From the NCBI GenBank assembly GCA_937871985.1, contig CALMPB010000244.1:1-8525 (forward strand): a stretch of 8,525 bases of DNA. The letters run 5' to 3'. The notes beneath the pieces are model-generated. The model was not told the DNA's origin and made no database searches. It was given only the letters and a program-made list of their open reading frames with translations. This document shows positions 1-6,732 of the stretch, one piece after another; position 1 is the stretch's first letter, and each line of letters starts with the position of its first letter. The stretch is from an uncultured Burkholderiaceae bacterium (GTDB taxonomy: Bacteria; Pseudomonadota; Gammaproteobacteria; Burkholderiales; Burkholderiaceae). The translations under genes and the position numbers were made by a program.

Positions 1-62
1 TGTTCAATGTGGCCATTGTCGGGCTGTCGATCAATATCGCGGCCAGCTTGCTTGGGGGATGA
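1..62 (+). CDS. Possible C-terminal end of a membrane protein (partial)
   Basis: Reading the plus strand from base 3 gives about 19 codons ending in TGA at 60-62. The peptide is almost wholly hydrophobic (F-N-V-A-I-V-G-L-S-I-N-I-A-A-S-L-L-G-G), which is what the last transmembrane helix of a permease or other inner-membrane protein looks like. The start and most of the gene lie outside the window, so no family can be named. It would be convergent with the long minus-strand operon that ends at 123. The alternative is that this is non-coding and the hydrophobic run is chance; no other frame here looks better. Transport would fit the catabolic context, but that is a guess. Confidence 0.4.
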   Translation, partial: FNVAIVGLSINIAASLLGG

Positions 63-65
63 CGC

Positions 66-116
66 AGCCGATCGGGCTTGCGGGCCCATGCACGTCCCGC
101 CATCCTTGGATCGGCT
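66..116. terminator. Nested inverted repeat between convergent genes, possible bidirectional terminator
   Basis: An 8-bp perfect outer stem (AGCCGATC at 66-73, GATCGGCT at 109-116) encloses a 5-bp inner stem (GCGGG at 80-84, CCCGC at 96-100) with an 11-nt loop. It lies just after the stop of the putative plus-strand gene and just after the stop of the last minus-strand gene, the usual place for a shared terminator. There is no clear T-run on either side, so it is not a classical intrinsic terminator. It may only be an RNA 3'-end stabiliser, or chance in GC-rich DNA. Confidence 0.3.
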
Positions 117-122
117 TATGGC

Positions 123-1025
123 CTAGAGCTGGTCGCGTGCGCGGGCTTCCAGCCGCCGCTCTATCGCATCGGCTATGCGTTCGGCGTGCTGGCGCAGCGA
201 ATGCCTGCCTTCCTCGATGCTTGCGGCCGCGGGGTCGCCGAAATAACCCAAAGGGGTTTTTTCTCGGGCCCTTTCGTGGCCGTTGCGCCATTCGTCGAGG
301 TCTTGAGGGCCGTAATCGGTGGAAGGCAGCGCGCGGCGGGCATCCTCGTGAACCAGGGCCGCGCAGGAACACATCATCATTGATGTTTCCCATTGGCCGG
401 CGTGGACATCGATGTATTTTTGCTGGCCGTCGTCTTGGCTTTCCCGCTCGTCGGCGGAGCGGGCCATAGTGCGAAAGAAGGCTTTTCCCGCCGCTCGCAG
501 TGTGATGCATGGATCGTCGGCGGATATGCCCAGCCGCATCAACAGCGCCGCATCGGCAATGAAGCTGGCATCCATGCCGCTGCGCTCGATGCCCAGTTTG
601 ATGCCTTGATATATTGTTTGATTATGCAGCTTGTCGCCATGGCCCGAAAGACAGAAGACATGCTTGAAGCCGTCGGTCTTGAAGCTGTCGAAAAGATCCG
701 CCATGATTTCCTTCATGAGTTCGGGCCGCACTCGGTAGGATGCGGGAAAGGCGGCTGAAACCACGTTGACGCCCCAGTAGTAGGGCGGCACGATCAGCGC
801 CTGGATGCCGCGTCGGGCTAGTATCCGCTTTACCTCTCTGAGCTGAGCCTGCGGAATGTAGACGTCGGTTCCGGCAGGCAGGTGCGGCCCATGCTGTTCG
901 ATGACACCGAAGGCCCAGAGCAGGACTGCGTCGTCGCGAGCCGCTTGCGCAACTTCCATCCAGGTCATTTCAGCGATCGTGTCAGAAAATATATCGGTGC
1001 TATGGTCTTTCATTCCGTACTCCAT
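123..1025 (-). CDS. Creatininase-family metallohydrolase
   Basis: A 300-residue protein of the creatininase superfamily, whose members use two divalent metals to hydrolyse cyclic or linear amide-type C-N bonds (creatininase, FAPy deformylase, MftE peptidase). The family signature is clear near the N-terminus: G-V-I-E43-Q-H45-G-P-H-L-P-x-G-T-D54, supplying three expected metal ligands. The second block is S-G-H129-G-D, where most relatives have N-G-H-G-G-N. The third is H208-A-G-Q-W-E213-T-S, with E213 the likely last ligand. There is no signal peptide, so it is probably cytosolic. It follows livF after 45 bp, the widest gap in the operon, with no visible terminator between them, so co-transcription is likely. 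The start is uncertain: ATG at 1025 has GGGGA upstream, while ATG at 1013 (Met5) has GGAG at better spacing. The substrate is unknown. In this operon a role in hydrolysing an amide, imide or formamide intermediate is inferred. Confidence 0.87.
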   Translation of the reverse strand: MEYGMKDHSTDIFSDTIAEMTWMEVAQAARDDAVLLWAFGVIEQHGPHLPAGTDVYIPQAQLREVKRILARRGIQALIVPPYYWGVNVVSAAFPASYRVRPELMKEIMADLFDSFKTDGFKHVFCLSGHGDKLHNQTIYQGIKLGIERSGMDASFIADAALLMRLGISADDPCITLRAAGKAFFRTMARSADERESQDDGQQKYIDVHAGQWETSMMMCSCAALVHEDARRALPSTDYGPQDLDEWRNGHERAREKTPLGYFGDPAAASIEEGRHSLRQHAERIADAIERRLEARARDQL

Positions 1026-1070
1026 GGCGGATTCCCCGCGGCATTCGCCTTTTTGGGGAGAAGTGGAAAT

Positions 1071-1778
1071 TCAGCAGTCCGCATTGCCGATTCCTATGTA
1101 GCGGTCCAAGGCATCCTGGTCTGCGCCGAGCTCTTGGCTCGATGCGCGATGAACGATGCGTCCCTGATCGAGAATGATGGCATGCCGGGCCATCGCAAGC
1201 GCGACTATGGGATGTTGCTCGACAACGATGGCGGTAAGTCCCGTCTGGACGGCCATCTGGGTTATTGCCACGGACAGTTCTTCGACAATAATGGGCGCCA
1301 AGCCTTCCATGGGCTCGTCCAGCAGCAACAAGCGCGGGTTTGTCATGAGGGCGCGCCCTATGGCCAGCATTTGCTGTTCGCCGCCGGAAAGCTGGCTTCC
1401 AAGATTGCCGCGCCTGTCCCGCAAGCGCGGAAACAGCGCATAGACGCGGTCAAGGCTCCACTCTCCTTTGCGGCGCACGACATTGAGATTCTCTTCCACG
1501 GTCAGCGAAGGGAAGGTTTCGCGCTCTTGCGGTACCCAGCCCAGCCCCGCATGGGCCCGCTGCACCGGCGAGCATCCGCTTAGCGGCTTGCCGGTCAGCC
1601 TGATCTGCCCGCTGTACTGTCTGGTCAGACCCATGAGCGTTTCCAGCAGAGATGTTTTTCCAGCGCCGTTGCGGCCGAGCACAGCCATGCTTTCGCCTTC
1701 CTGGAAGGACAACGATATTTCGTGCAGGGCGATGGCGTCGCCATGCCCGGCGACGAGGGAGTCTATTTCAAGCAGCAT
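1071..1778 (-). CDS. livF: Liv-type ABC transporter ATP-binding protein LivF
   Basis: A 235-residue ATPase, one of the two nucleotide-binding subunits of a branched-chain-amino-acid-type (HAAT) importer. Visible in order: Walker A G-R-N-G-A-G-K-T at 35-42, Q-loop glutamine at 84 (V-P-Q), signature L-S-G-G-E at 130-134, Walker B L-L-L-D-E-P at 151-156 and the switch histidine at 189 (E-Q-H). The short C-terminus and the V-P-Q-E-R motif are typical of LivF rather than LivG. The ATG at 1778 is chosen over a longer reading frame to 1886 because the family begins with M-L-L-E-I and the extra 36 residues would sit inside livG. It overlaps the livG stop by 11 bp, implying translational coupling. In many aromatic degraders such transporters carry aromatic acids instead of leucine; that is the expectation here. 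Confidence 0.95.
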   Translation of the reverse strand: MLLEIDSLVAGHGDAIALHEISLSFQEGESMAVLGRNGAGKTSLLETLMGLTRQYSGQIRLTGKPLSGCSPVQRAHAGLGWVPQERETFPSLTVEENLNVVRRKGEWSLDRVYALFPRLRDRRGNLGSQLSGGEQQMLAIGRALMTNPRLLLLDEPMEGLAPIIVEELSVAITQMAVQTGLTAIVVEQHPIVALAMARHAIILDQGRIVHRASSQELGADQDALDRYIGIGNADC

Positions 1779-2511
1779 GGCGTTGCCCCAGGTAAACGGC
1801 GCGCACTCGCGGATCGGTGGCAATCTCCTGGGGAGAGCCTTCCATGAGGACGGCGCCGCCGACAAGCACGGTAATGCGATGTGCAAAGCGGAAAACCAGC
1901 CGCATATCGTGTTCGATAAGCAAGATCGCCAGATCCTCGGGCAGGCGGTCTATAAGCCTGAACAATTGCTCGCTGGCGGCCGCCGATACGCCAGCGACAG
2001 GTTCGTCCAGCAACAGGACCTTGGGATTGCCGGCCAGGGCCAATGCGACTTCAAGCAGGCGCTGCTGGCCGTAAGGCAATTCGCGAGTCGGACGATTGAT
2101 GTACGCGGCCAGGCCGACAGAATCCAGCAAGGCCCGGGCTTCTTCGCCGATGGCCGCGCCTAGCTTGCCCGCCCGCAAAAAGCGAAGGGCATGCCCTTCG
2201 CGTTGCGCGATGCTCATTGAGACGGCCTCGACGGGCGTAAGCCCGGGGAACAGCGAATTGATCTGGTGGGTTCTTCCCAGGCCGCGTCGCGCCCGCATAT
2301 GCGGGGCAAGGGCGGTGATGTCTTCGCCCGCCAGGAGAATGCGTCCGGAGTCCGGCTTCAATGTTCCGGCCAGCAAATTGATCAGTGTGGTTTTTCCCGC
2401 GCCGTTGGGACCGATAAGCGCATGCCTGGCGCCTTTGTCCAGCTTCAGCGTTACGCCGCGCGTGACTTCCAGAGATCCGAACCGCTGTGTCAAATTATTT
2501 ATTTCAAGCAT
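1768..2511 (-). CDS. livG: Liv-type ABC transporter ATP-binding protein LivG
   Basis: A 247-residue ATPase that pairs with LivF on the cytoplasmic face of the LivHM permease. Walker A G-P-N-G-A-G-K-T lies at 34-41, the Q-loop T-H-Q at 81-83, the signature region is L-P-Y-G-Q (145-149) in place of L-S-G-G-Q, as is common in LivG proteins, Walker B is V-L-L-L-D-E-P at 165-171, and the switch histidine is H201 (E-H-D-M). The LivG-type C-terminal tail is present (G-S-P-Q-E-I, then D-P-R-V-R-A-V-Y-L-G). The start at 2511 (M-L-E-I-N-N-L) matches the family. Longer starts would add about 70 residues of out-of-frame livM sequence. Its first 8 bp overlap the livM stop and its last 11 bp overlap livF. 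The ribosome site is weak (GAGA), so translation probably depends on coupling to livM. Confidence 0.95.
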   Translation of the reverse strand: MLEINNLTQRFGSLEVTRGVTLKLDKGARHALIGPNGAGKTTLINLLAGTLKPDSGRILLAGEDITALAPHMRARRGLGRTHQINSLFPGLTPVEAVSMSIAQREGHALRFLRAGKLGAAIGEEARALLDSVGLAAYINRPTRELPYGQQRLLEVALALAGNPKVLLLDEPVAGVSAAASEQLFRLIDRLPEDLAILLIEHDMRLVFRFAHRITVLVGGAVLMEGSPQEIATDPRVRAVYLGQRHAA

Positions 2512-3511
2512 TGTCTGTCTCGATTTTCCTGGCGCGTCGGATTCGTTCCAGGAGATTGCGCAGCGAGCCGAATACGCCGTCGTGCATGAAAAGCACGATA
2601 AGCACCAACGCCCACCCAAGCCAGAACTGCCAATAGACGGGATTGATACCGGAAAGCTTATCCTGCAGCAGGACGAAGGCGGCAGCGCCGAGAATTCCTC
2701 CGTACAGGTATCCGGTTCCACCAATGATGAGCATGGTCAGCACATCGGCGCTACGGTGAAAAGCGAATACGTCTATCGTCACATACTGAGTGGTTTGCGT
2801 CAGCAGGGCGCCGGCAAGGCCGGCAAGCGCCGTGGATATCGTATAGGCGACGGCCAGGGCCCGGGCATTGTCGACGCCGACCGCGGCGGTGCGGCGACGA
2901 TTCATGCCTATGCTGCGCAAGGTAAGCCCCAAAGGACTTCCCACGATACGACGCACGGCCAGCAGTCCGAGCAACAGCCAGAAAAGCGCATAAAAATAGC
3001 CTGTCCTGCCGCTGAAGTCGAAAGGGAACAGCCCTAGCACCGGGGAGATCGTCACCCCGTACAAGCCGTCGATGCCTCCCGTCCAGTCGCTGGCCTTGTT
3101 GGCGCCTTCAAACAGAAGAAGCCCCAGTCCCAGCGTGACGAGCAGTCCGCTTAGTTCGGTGCCGACCGCTACGGCCCTCGCCGTGATCAATCCGAGGGCG
3201 GCGCTGACGAGCATGGCGATGAGTGCTCCGGTGATGGGCTCCGTCCAGCCGTATTTTCCCAGCCAGCCAGCTACATAGGCGCCGGCTCCGAAATAGGCGG
3301 CATGCCCCAGGGACACAATGCCTGCGTAGCCCAGGGCCAGGTCGAGCGAAAGCGCGAACAGCGCTACGATGGCGATAAGGGTCGCCAGCGGAAGATGGTT
3401 GGGAAAAAGAAAGAAAACAGCGATGGCGGCGATCCAGAGCAGCAGTTCACCCCAGTGCCATGGCAGGCGGAACGGATCGTGCAGGCTTTCTGAGGATGGA
3501 CTGTGTTTCAT
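2504..3511 (-). CDS. livM: Liv-type ABC transporter permease LivM
   Basis: A 335-residue polytopic inner-membrane protein, the second permease of the importer. After a short polar N-terminus, hydrophobic segments begin near residue 21. The LivM signature G-Y-A-G-I-V-S-L-G-H-A-A-Y-F-G-A-G-A-Y lies at 61-79. The cytoplasmic coupling loop that contacts the ATPases is recognisable around 191-214 (G-S-P-L-G, then A-A-V-G-V-D). The C-terminal end is basic and soluble (R-I-R-R-A-R-K). The ATG at 3511 is preferred because it gives the normal family length, overlaps the livH stop by 4 bp (ATGA) and has a purine-rich AGGGGGG at 3516-3522. A longer open frame up to 4042 is livH sequence read out of frame. 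Substrate specificity comes mainly from the binding protein, so it cannot be read here. Confidence 0.94.
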   Translation of the reverse strand: MKHSPSSESLHDPFRLPWHWGELLLWIAAIAVFFLFPNHLPLATLIAIVALFALSLDLALGYAGIVSLGHAAYFGAGAYVAGWLGKYGWTEPITGALIAMLVSAALGLITARAVAVGTELSGLLVTLGLGLLLFEGANKASDWTGGIDGLYGVTISPVLGLFPFDFSGRTGYFYALFWLLLGLLAVRRIVGSPLGLTLRSIGMNRRRTAAVGVDNARALAVAYTISTALAGLAGALLTQTTQYVTIDVFAFHRSADVLTMLIIGGTGYLYGGILGAAAFVLLQDKLSGINPVYWQFWLGWALVLIVLFMHDGVFGSLRNLLERIRRARKIETDNA

Positions 3512-4389
3512 ATTGCCCCCCTGCGTATGCCGTGTATGCCCTGCGGACGAACCATAAGTATGAGTACCATTATTCCGTACATGGCAAAGGATCCGAGGGC
3601 GGGAATATAGTATTTTGTGGCTATGTCCAGCACGCCCAGGACCATGGCGGCAATGAAAGTGCCTATGACTGAGCCCGCTCCCCCGACAACCACGACAAGC
3701 AGTGTCAGAACCAGGTATTTGACGGCGAAGGCTGGGTCCAGCCCCAGGGCTTCGACGCCAAGCGCGCCGCCAAGGCCAGCCAGGGCAGTGCCGATGGCAA
3801 AGCTGGCCATGAACACCTTCTGGATGGGGATGCCCAGGGCGGCGGCTACCCTCTGGTTGTCCACGGATGCGCGAATCATGGTGCCGAATCGTGTGCGGTC
3901 CAGACCAAGGCTTAGCATGACAACCAGCACTATGCTGATACCCAGAAGCAGCAGCCGGTAGCGTGAAAAAGTCAGCGGGCCGACAGCCATGCGTCCCGCG
4001 AGCGCATCGGGAATATGGATGAGTTGCAATGAAGGACCCCACAGATAGGTGACCGCCGCGCTGATTATCATCATGACTCCGATGGTAAGCAGCACCTGAG
4101 CCAAAGGATTGCGCTTGTACACCAGGCGGAAAACGGATTGCTCCAGAGCGATCCCGATCGCCGTCGTCGCAACAACTGCCGCCAGCACCGACCAGCCGAA
4201 TGGCCAGCCCATCCGGCTGGACAGGCTGACCACAAAGTAGCCGCCGATCATGGCAAGAGCCGTATGCGTAAGATTGACGAAACCCATCAAACCCAGAGTG
4301 ATCGACAGGCCTATCGCCAGAAGAAAAAGCAGCGAACCGTACGACATGCCGTCGATCAGTACTACGATGAAGTTCAACATTGGGTGCAT
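3508..4389 (-). CDS. livH: Liv-type ABC transporter permease LivH
   Basis: A 293-residue polytopic inner-membrane protein, the first permease of the importer. It has the LivH pattern: G-M-S-Y-G-S-L-L-F-L-L-A-I-G-L-S near 14-29, G-L-M-G-F-V-N-L-T-H at 33-42, a coupling loop T-R-F-G-T-M-I-R-A-S at 166-175 followed by A-A-A-L-G-I, a glycine-rich G-G-A-G-S-V-I-G-T at 236-244, and the terminal R-P-Q-G-I at 281-285. Only 4 bp separate its start from the stop of the binding-protein gene, and its stop overlaps livM by 4 bp. The start could equally be the ATG at 4380 (M-L-N-F-I), three codons further in. Neither has a strong ribosome-binding site. Confidence 0.94.
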   Translation of the reverse strand: MHPMLNFIVVLIDGMSYGSLLFLLAIGLSITLGLMGFVNLTHTALAMIGGYFVVSLSSRMGWPFGWSVLAAVVATTAIGIALEQSVFRLVYKRNPLAQVLLTIGVMMIISAAVTYLWGPSLQLIHIPDALAGRMAVGPLTFSRYRLLLLGISIVLVVMLSLGLDRTRFGTMIRASVDNQRVAAALGIPIQKVFMASFAIGTALAGLGGALGVEALGLDPAFAVKYLVLTLLVVVVGGAGSVIGTFIAAMVLGVLDIATKYYIPALGSFAMYGIMVLILMVRPQGIHGIRRGAI

Positions 4390-4393
4390 TTGC

Positions 4394-5578
4394 CTATTTC
4401 CCGGGGTCTTTGACGCTTGGAATCGTGGCGAATTCTATGTTATACAAGCGGCCATTGCGCTTTTCGACTCGGCGGATGTATACGTTTTGCACGATGTCCC
4501 TGTTTTCGTCGAAGCTGATCGGCCCGCGCGGGCTCATTATCTTCATGGAGCGGGCGATCTGTATGGCTTTGTCGCCATCGATCTTGCCAGTGCCTTTCAA
4601 TTGGCGGGCGATTTCGTACATCATCCCCATGCCGTCCCAGGTGGCGGCCATATAGAAATTGACACGGGCATCCTTGCCGTAGAGCTTCTGATAAGCGTCG
4701 ATGAATTTCTTGTTTTCGGGCGAGTCGTGCGCCATGGAATAATGATGGCTGGTTACCAGGCCTAGCGCGATATCGCCGATGCGGTCAAGAAAGGCGTCGT
4801 CCGTGATATCGCCGGTGGTGATCAGCTTGATGCCGCTTTTCTCCAGCCCGCGCTCTGCGTAGGCTTTGAGAAACTGCACGCCAGTGTCGCCCGACGGCAC
4901 GAAAGCAAAGATCGCATCGGGTTTGGCGTCGCTGGCCCGTTGCAGATATGGGCCGAACTCGGGGTTGGCCATGGGGGCTCTGGTGCTGCCGACGATTTTT
5001 CCACCGTGCGCTTCGAAGGCCTTGACGAAAGCTTTCTCGGAGTCGATGCCGGGACCGTAATCGGATACCAATGTATAGACGGTTTTGATATTGTTCTTTG
5101 CGGCCCATTCAGCCAGAGGAGCCGAAACCTGGGGCAGGGTGAACGAGGCGCGCACGATGTAGGGCGAACGCATAACGATATTGGATGTTGCCGCCGCGTT
5201 CATGATGATCATGGGGGTTTTCGAAGCGGTTGCAATAGGGGCCGCGCCCATTGCGTTGGGCGACAGCCCGAATCCGGCAAGGAAATCCACATGATGAACG
5301 GATACCAGCTCCTGCGCGCTGCGTCGCGCAATCTCGGGGCTAGCGCCCGTTGTATCGCGATACAGTATCTCGACCTTGCGCCCTGCGACGGTGTCGCCGT
5401 ATTCCTTCATGAACGCATTGATGGTGGTTTGTACCTGGCGTCCGTAGTCGGCGAAAGGGCCGGACATTTCGGTAATGACGCCGATGCGCAAAGGCGGCTG
5501 TTCCTGGGCCCACGAATTCGCCTGAGTGCCTGCCAGGAGGGCGGCAACAATGCCGCCAAGTAGTAAACGTCGTTTCAT
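4394..5578 (-). CDS. Periplasmic ABC transporter substrate-binding protein (Liv/HAAT family)
   Basis: A 394-residue exported binding protein of the Peripla_BP_6 (type I fold) family that delivers ligand to LivHM. It has a Sec signal peptide: basic M-K-R-R, a hydrophobic core to about residue 17, and a probable cleavage after N-S-W-A (residue 24). The mature domain opens with the family strand L-R-I-G-V-I-T-E-M-S-G-P-F-A-D-Y-G, and later shows G-R-K-V-E-I-L-Y-R-D-T and V-S-D-Y-G-P-G. ATG 5578 is supported by the signal peptide, by AAGGAAG at 5586-5592, and by a 4-bp ATGA overlap with the upstream gene. Members of this family bind leucine-type amino acids, amides or aromatic acids. Co-transcription with a ring-cleavage dioxygenase suggests the ligand is the aromatic growth substrate, but I cannot read the ligand from the pocket. 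Confidence 0.93.
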   Translation of the reverse strand: MKRRLLLGGIVAALLAGTQANSWAQEQPPLRIGVITEMSGPFADYGRQVQTTINAFMKEYGDTVAGRKVEILYRDTTGASPEIARRSAQELVSVHHVDFLAGFGLSPNAMGAAPIATASKTPMIIMNAAATSNIVMRSPYIVRASFTLPQVSAPLAEWAAKNNIKTVYTLVSDYGPGIDSEKAFVKAFEAHGGKIVGSTRAPMANPEFGPYLQRASDAKPDAIFAFVPSGDTGVQFLKAYAERGLEKSGIKLITTGDITDDAFLDRIGDIALGLVTSHHYSMAHDSPENKKFIDAYQKLYGKDARVNFYMAATWDGMGMMYEIARQLKGTGKIDGDKAIQIARSMKIMSPRGPISFDENRDIVQNVYIRRVEKRNGRLYNIEFATIPSVKDPGK

Positions 5579-6036
5579 GGTTGATCTTCCTTTTTGGTTT
5601 CTTTGCTGGCTTCGTGCTGAGCGATATTGGCAATGATCTCGGCACCTCTGTTGGCCGCGGACAGGCCGCGAAATAAAAAGCACAGATTGACGACATCCTG
5701 AAGCTCTTCCCACGTGGCCCCGGCGCGCCGGGCGGCAATACCATGCAAGACCGCGGCGTCACTGAGCGTTATCAGGAGCATGCCGAACAGCATCAACTGT
5801 GCTGTTTTGACGTCGAAGCTTTTGGGATACATGCCGTGTTCGCGGATCTGTTCCTGCAGATCGACGATTTTTGGGTCCAGGGCGCCGGTTACGGCCACGC
5901 GGGCTTCGATACGGGGAGGGACGAAGCCGATGAGTTCGTCGTAGATGCGGTATCGTTCATCCATGCTGACATTGGGATCGCTATATGCGCCGATGCGGTC
6001 GCGGATGACGTCTACGTTGATGCGGTTAGGTAGCAT
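5575..6036 (-). CDS. Carboxymuconolactone decarboxylase (CMD)-family protein
   Basis: A 153-residue, mostly helical protein of the CMD/AhpD-like superfamily. The core motif is at residues 92-116: S-D-A-A-V-L-H98-G-I-A-A-R-R-A-G-A-T-W-E-E-L, matching the conserved helix-histidine and the A-G-A-T-x-E-E-L turn. The two cysteines of AhpD-type peroxidases (CxxC ahead of this histidine) are absent, with leucine and alanine at those places, so thiol peroxidase activity is unlikely. Residues 1-75 (Y-D-E-L-I-G-F-V-P-P-R-I) form an N-terminal extension relative to the minimal domain. The C-terminus is charged (S-K-E-T-K-K-E-D). It starts 12 bp after the hydrolase gene with AAAGAG upstream, and its stop overlaps the binding-protein start. 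It may be a decarboxylase or a related lyase/isomerase acting on a ring-opened product. The exact reaction is not determined by the sequence. Confidence 0.82.
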   Translation of the reverse strand: MLPNRINVDVIRDRIGAYSDPNVSMDERYRIYDELIGFVPPRIEARVAVTGALDPKIVDLQEQIREHGMYPKSFDVKTAQLMLFGMLLITLSDAAVLHGIAARRAGATWEELQDVVNLCFLFRGLSAANRGAEIIANIAQHEASKETKKEDQP

Positions 6037-6048
6037 AAGAGGCTCTTT

Positions 6049-6717
6049 TCAATGCGTTGGGGTTGGGGAAAGGGGACGGGCCCAGGCTGCGGCGATGGTG
6101 TCTACCGGATACGTGTCCCCGAACAGAAAGCGGATATTGGCAAGGCTGGCCTCGTGAAGCGCAGGCGTGTGCGATGCCACAGCGTCCTGCGCCACGATCG
6201 GCATATAGCCTAGAGAGTGCGCTTCGCGCACCGTCGATTCGACGCATACCTGGGTCTGCACGCCCGCAAAGACAAGCGTGTCGATGTTTTGCCGGCGCAG
6301 CAGGGCATCCAGTTGCGTCCCGGCAAAACCGCTGTAGGCGTGCTTGACGACGATGGCTTCGCCAGGCTGGGGTTTTACGCAGAACCAGTCCGCGCCCCAG
6401 GTGCCGGGCTCGCAGCACACCGCGGAGATGCCCCGTTGTTGCAGCTTTTTCCGCATGGCTGCGGGGATGCTCTGGAAGGAATAGTCGGCCTTTATCCATA
6501 TCACGGGTATGCCGCCGGCCCGCGCAGCGTCCAGTAACCGGGTGACAGCGCTGCGGATTGCATCGGCGGCGCCGACGTCTTTGCCCATGACGGTGTCGAT
6601 GTATCCACCTTTGGCGCAGAAATCGTTTTGCATATCGATGAGCAAAAGCGCGGTACTGCTACACGTCAATGCGTGTTCCGGGGCACCGGCCGGCAGCGTT
6701 GTGAAAGAGGAATTCAT
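6049..6717 (-). CDS. Isochorismatase-family (cysteine) amide hydrolase
   Basis: A 222-residue cytosolic hydrolase of the isochorismatase/nicotinamidase/RutB superfamily. The catalytic triad is visible: D28 in L-L-L-I-D-M-Q-N-D-F, K125 in V-V-K-H-A-Y-S-G-F, and nucleophile C158 in Q-T-Q-V-C-V-E-S-T-V-R. The cysteine and the overall pattern (G-G-Y-I-D after the aspartate, K-H-x-Y-S-G-F) recall amidases such as ureidoacrylate or maleamate hydrolases rather than true isochorismatases, which lack the nucleophilic cysteine. ATG 6717 is chosen over 6747 because AAAGAGG sits 8 nt upstream and because the longer start would overlap the dioxygenase gene by 16 bp. It lies 14 bp after the dioxygenase gene. 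The inferred role is releasing ammonia, formamide or a carbamoyl group from a ring-cleavage product. Confidence 0.9.
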   Translation of the reverse strand: MNSSFTTLPAGAPEHALTCSSTALLLIDMQNDFCAKGGYIDTVMGKDVGAADAIRSAVTRLLDAARAGGIPVIWIKADYSFQSIPAAMRKKLQQRGISAVCCEPGTWGADWFCVKPQPGEAIVVKHAYSGFAGTQLDALLRRQNIDTLVFAGVQTQVCVESTVREAHSLGYMPIVAQDAVASHTPALHEASLANIRFLFGDTYPVDTIAAAWARPLSPTPTH

Positions 6718-6725
6718 GACGGCGG

Positions 6726-6732
6726 CCTCTTT
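6726..6732 (-). promoter_or_regulatory. Ribosome-binding site fixing the hydrolase start
   Basis: On the minus strand AAAGAGG lies 8 nt before ATG 6717. The alternative in-frame ATG at 6747 has no comparable site, so this motif decides the start. It overlaps the stop codon of the upstream dioxygenase gene, favouring re-initiation by terminating ribosomes. Confidence 0.6.

Noticed and set aside
59..469. Long plus-strand open frames opposite the creatininase gene
   Set aside because: Their arginine- and proline-rich, motif-free translations are typical shadows of a high-G+C gene; the minus-strand frame carries full family motifs.
1026..1070. Possible terminator or separate promoter between livF and the creatininase gene
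   Set aside because: No stem followed by a T-run and no convincing -35/-10 pair was found in these 45 bp, so read-through from livF is the simpler view.
2096..3037. A 313-codon plus-strand open frame across livG and livM
   Set aside because: It is antisense to two genes with unmistakable ABC transporter motifs and has low-complexity composition with no recognisable domain.
4940..5563. A 207-codon plus-strand open frame over the binding-protein gene
   Set aside because: It lies antisense to a protein with a signal peptide and family-wide similarity; the translation has no domain and no ribosome-binding site was seen.
5575..6036. AhpD-type alkylhydroperoxidase as the identity of the CMD-family gene
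   Set aside because: The paired CxxC cysteines required for that activity are absent; only a lone C119 is present outside the motif.
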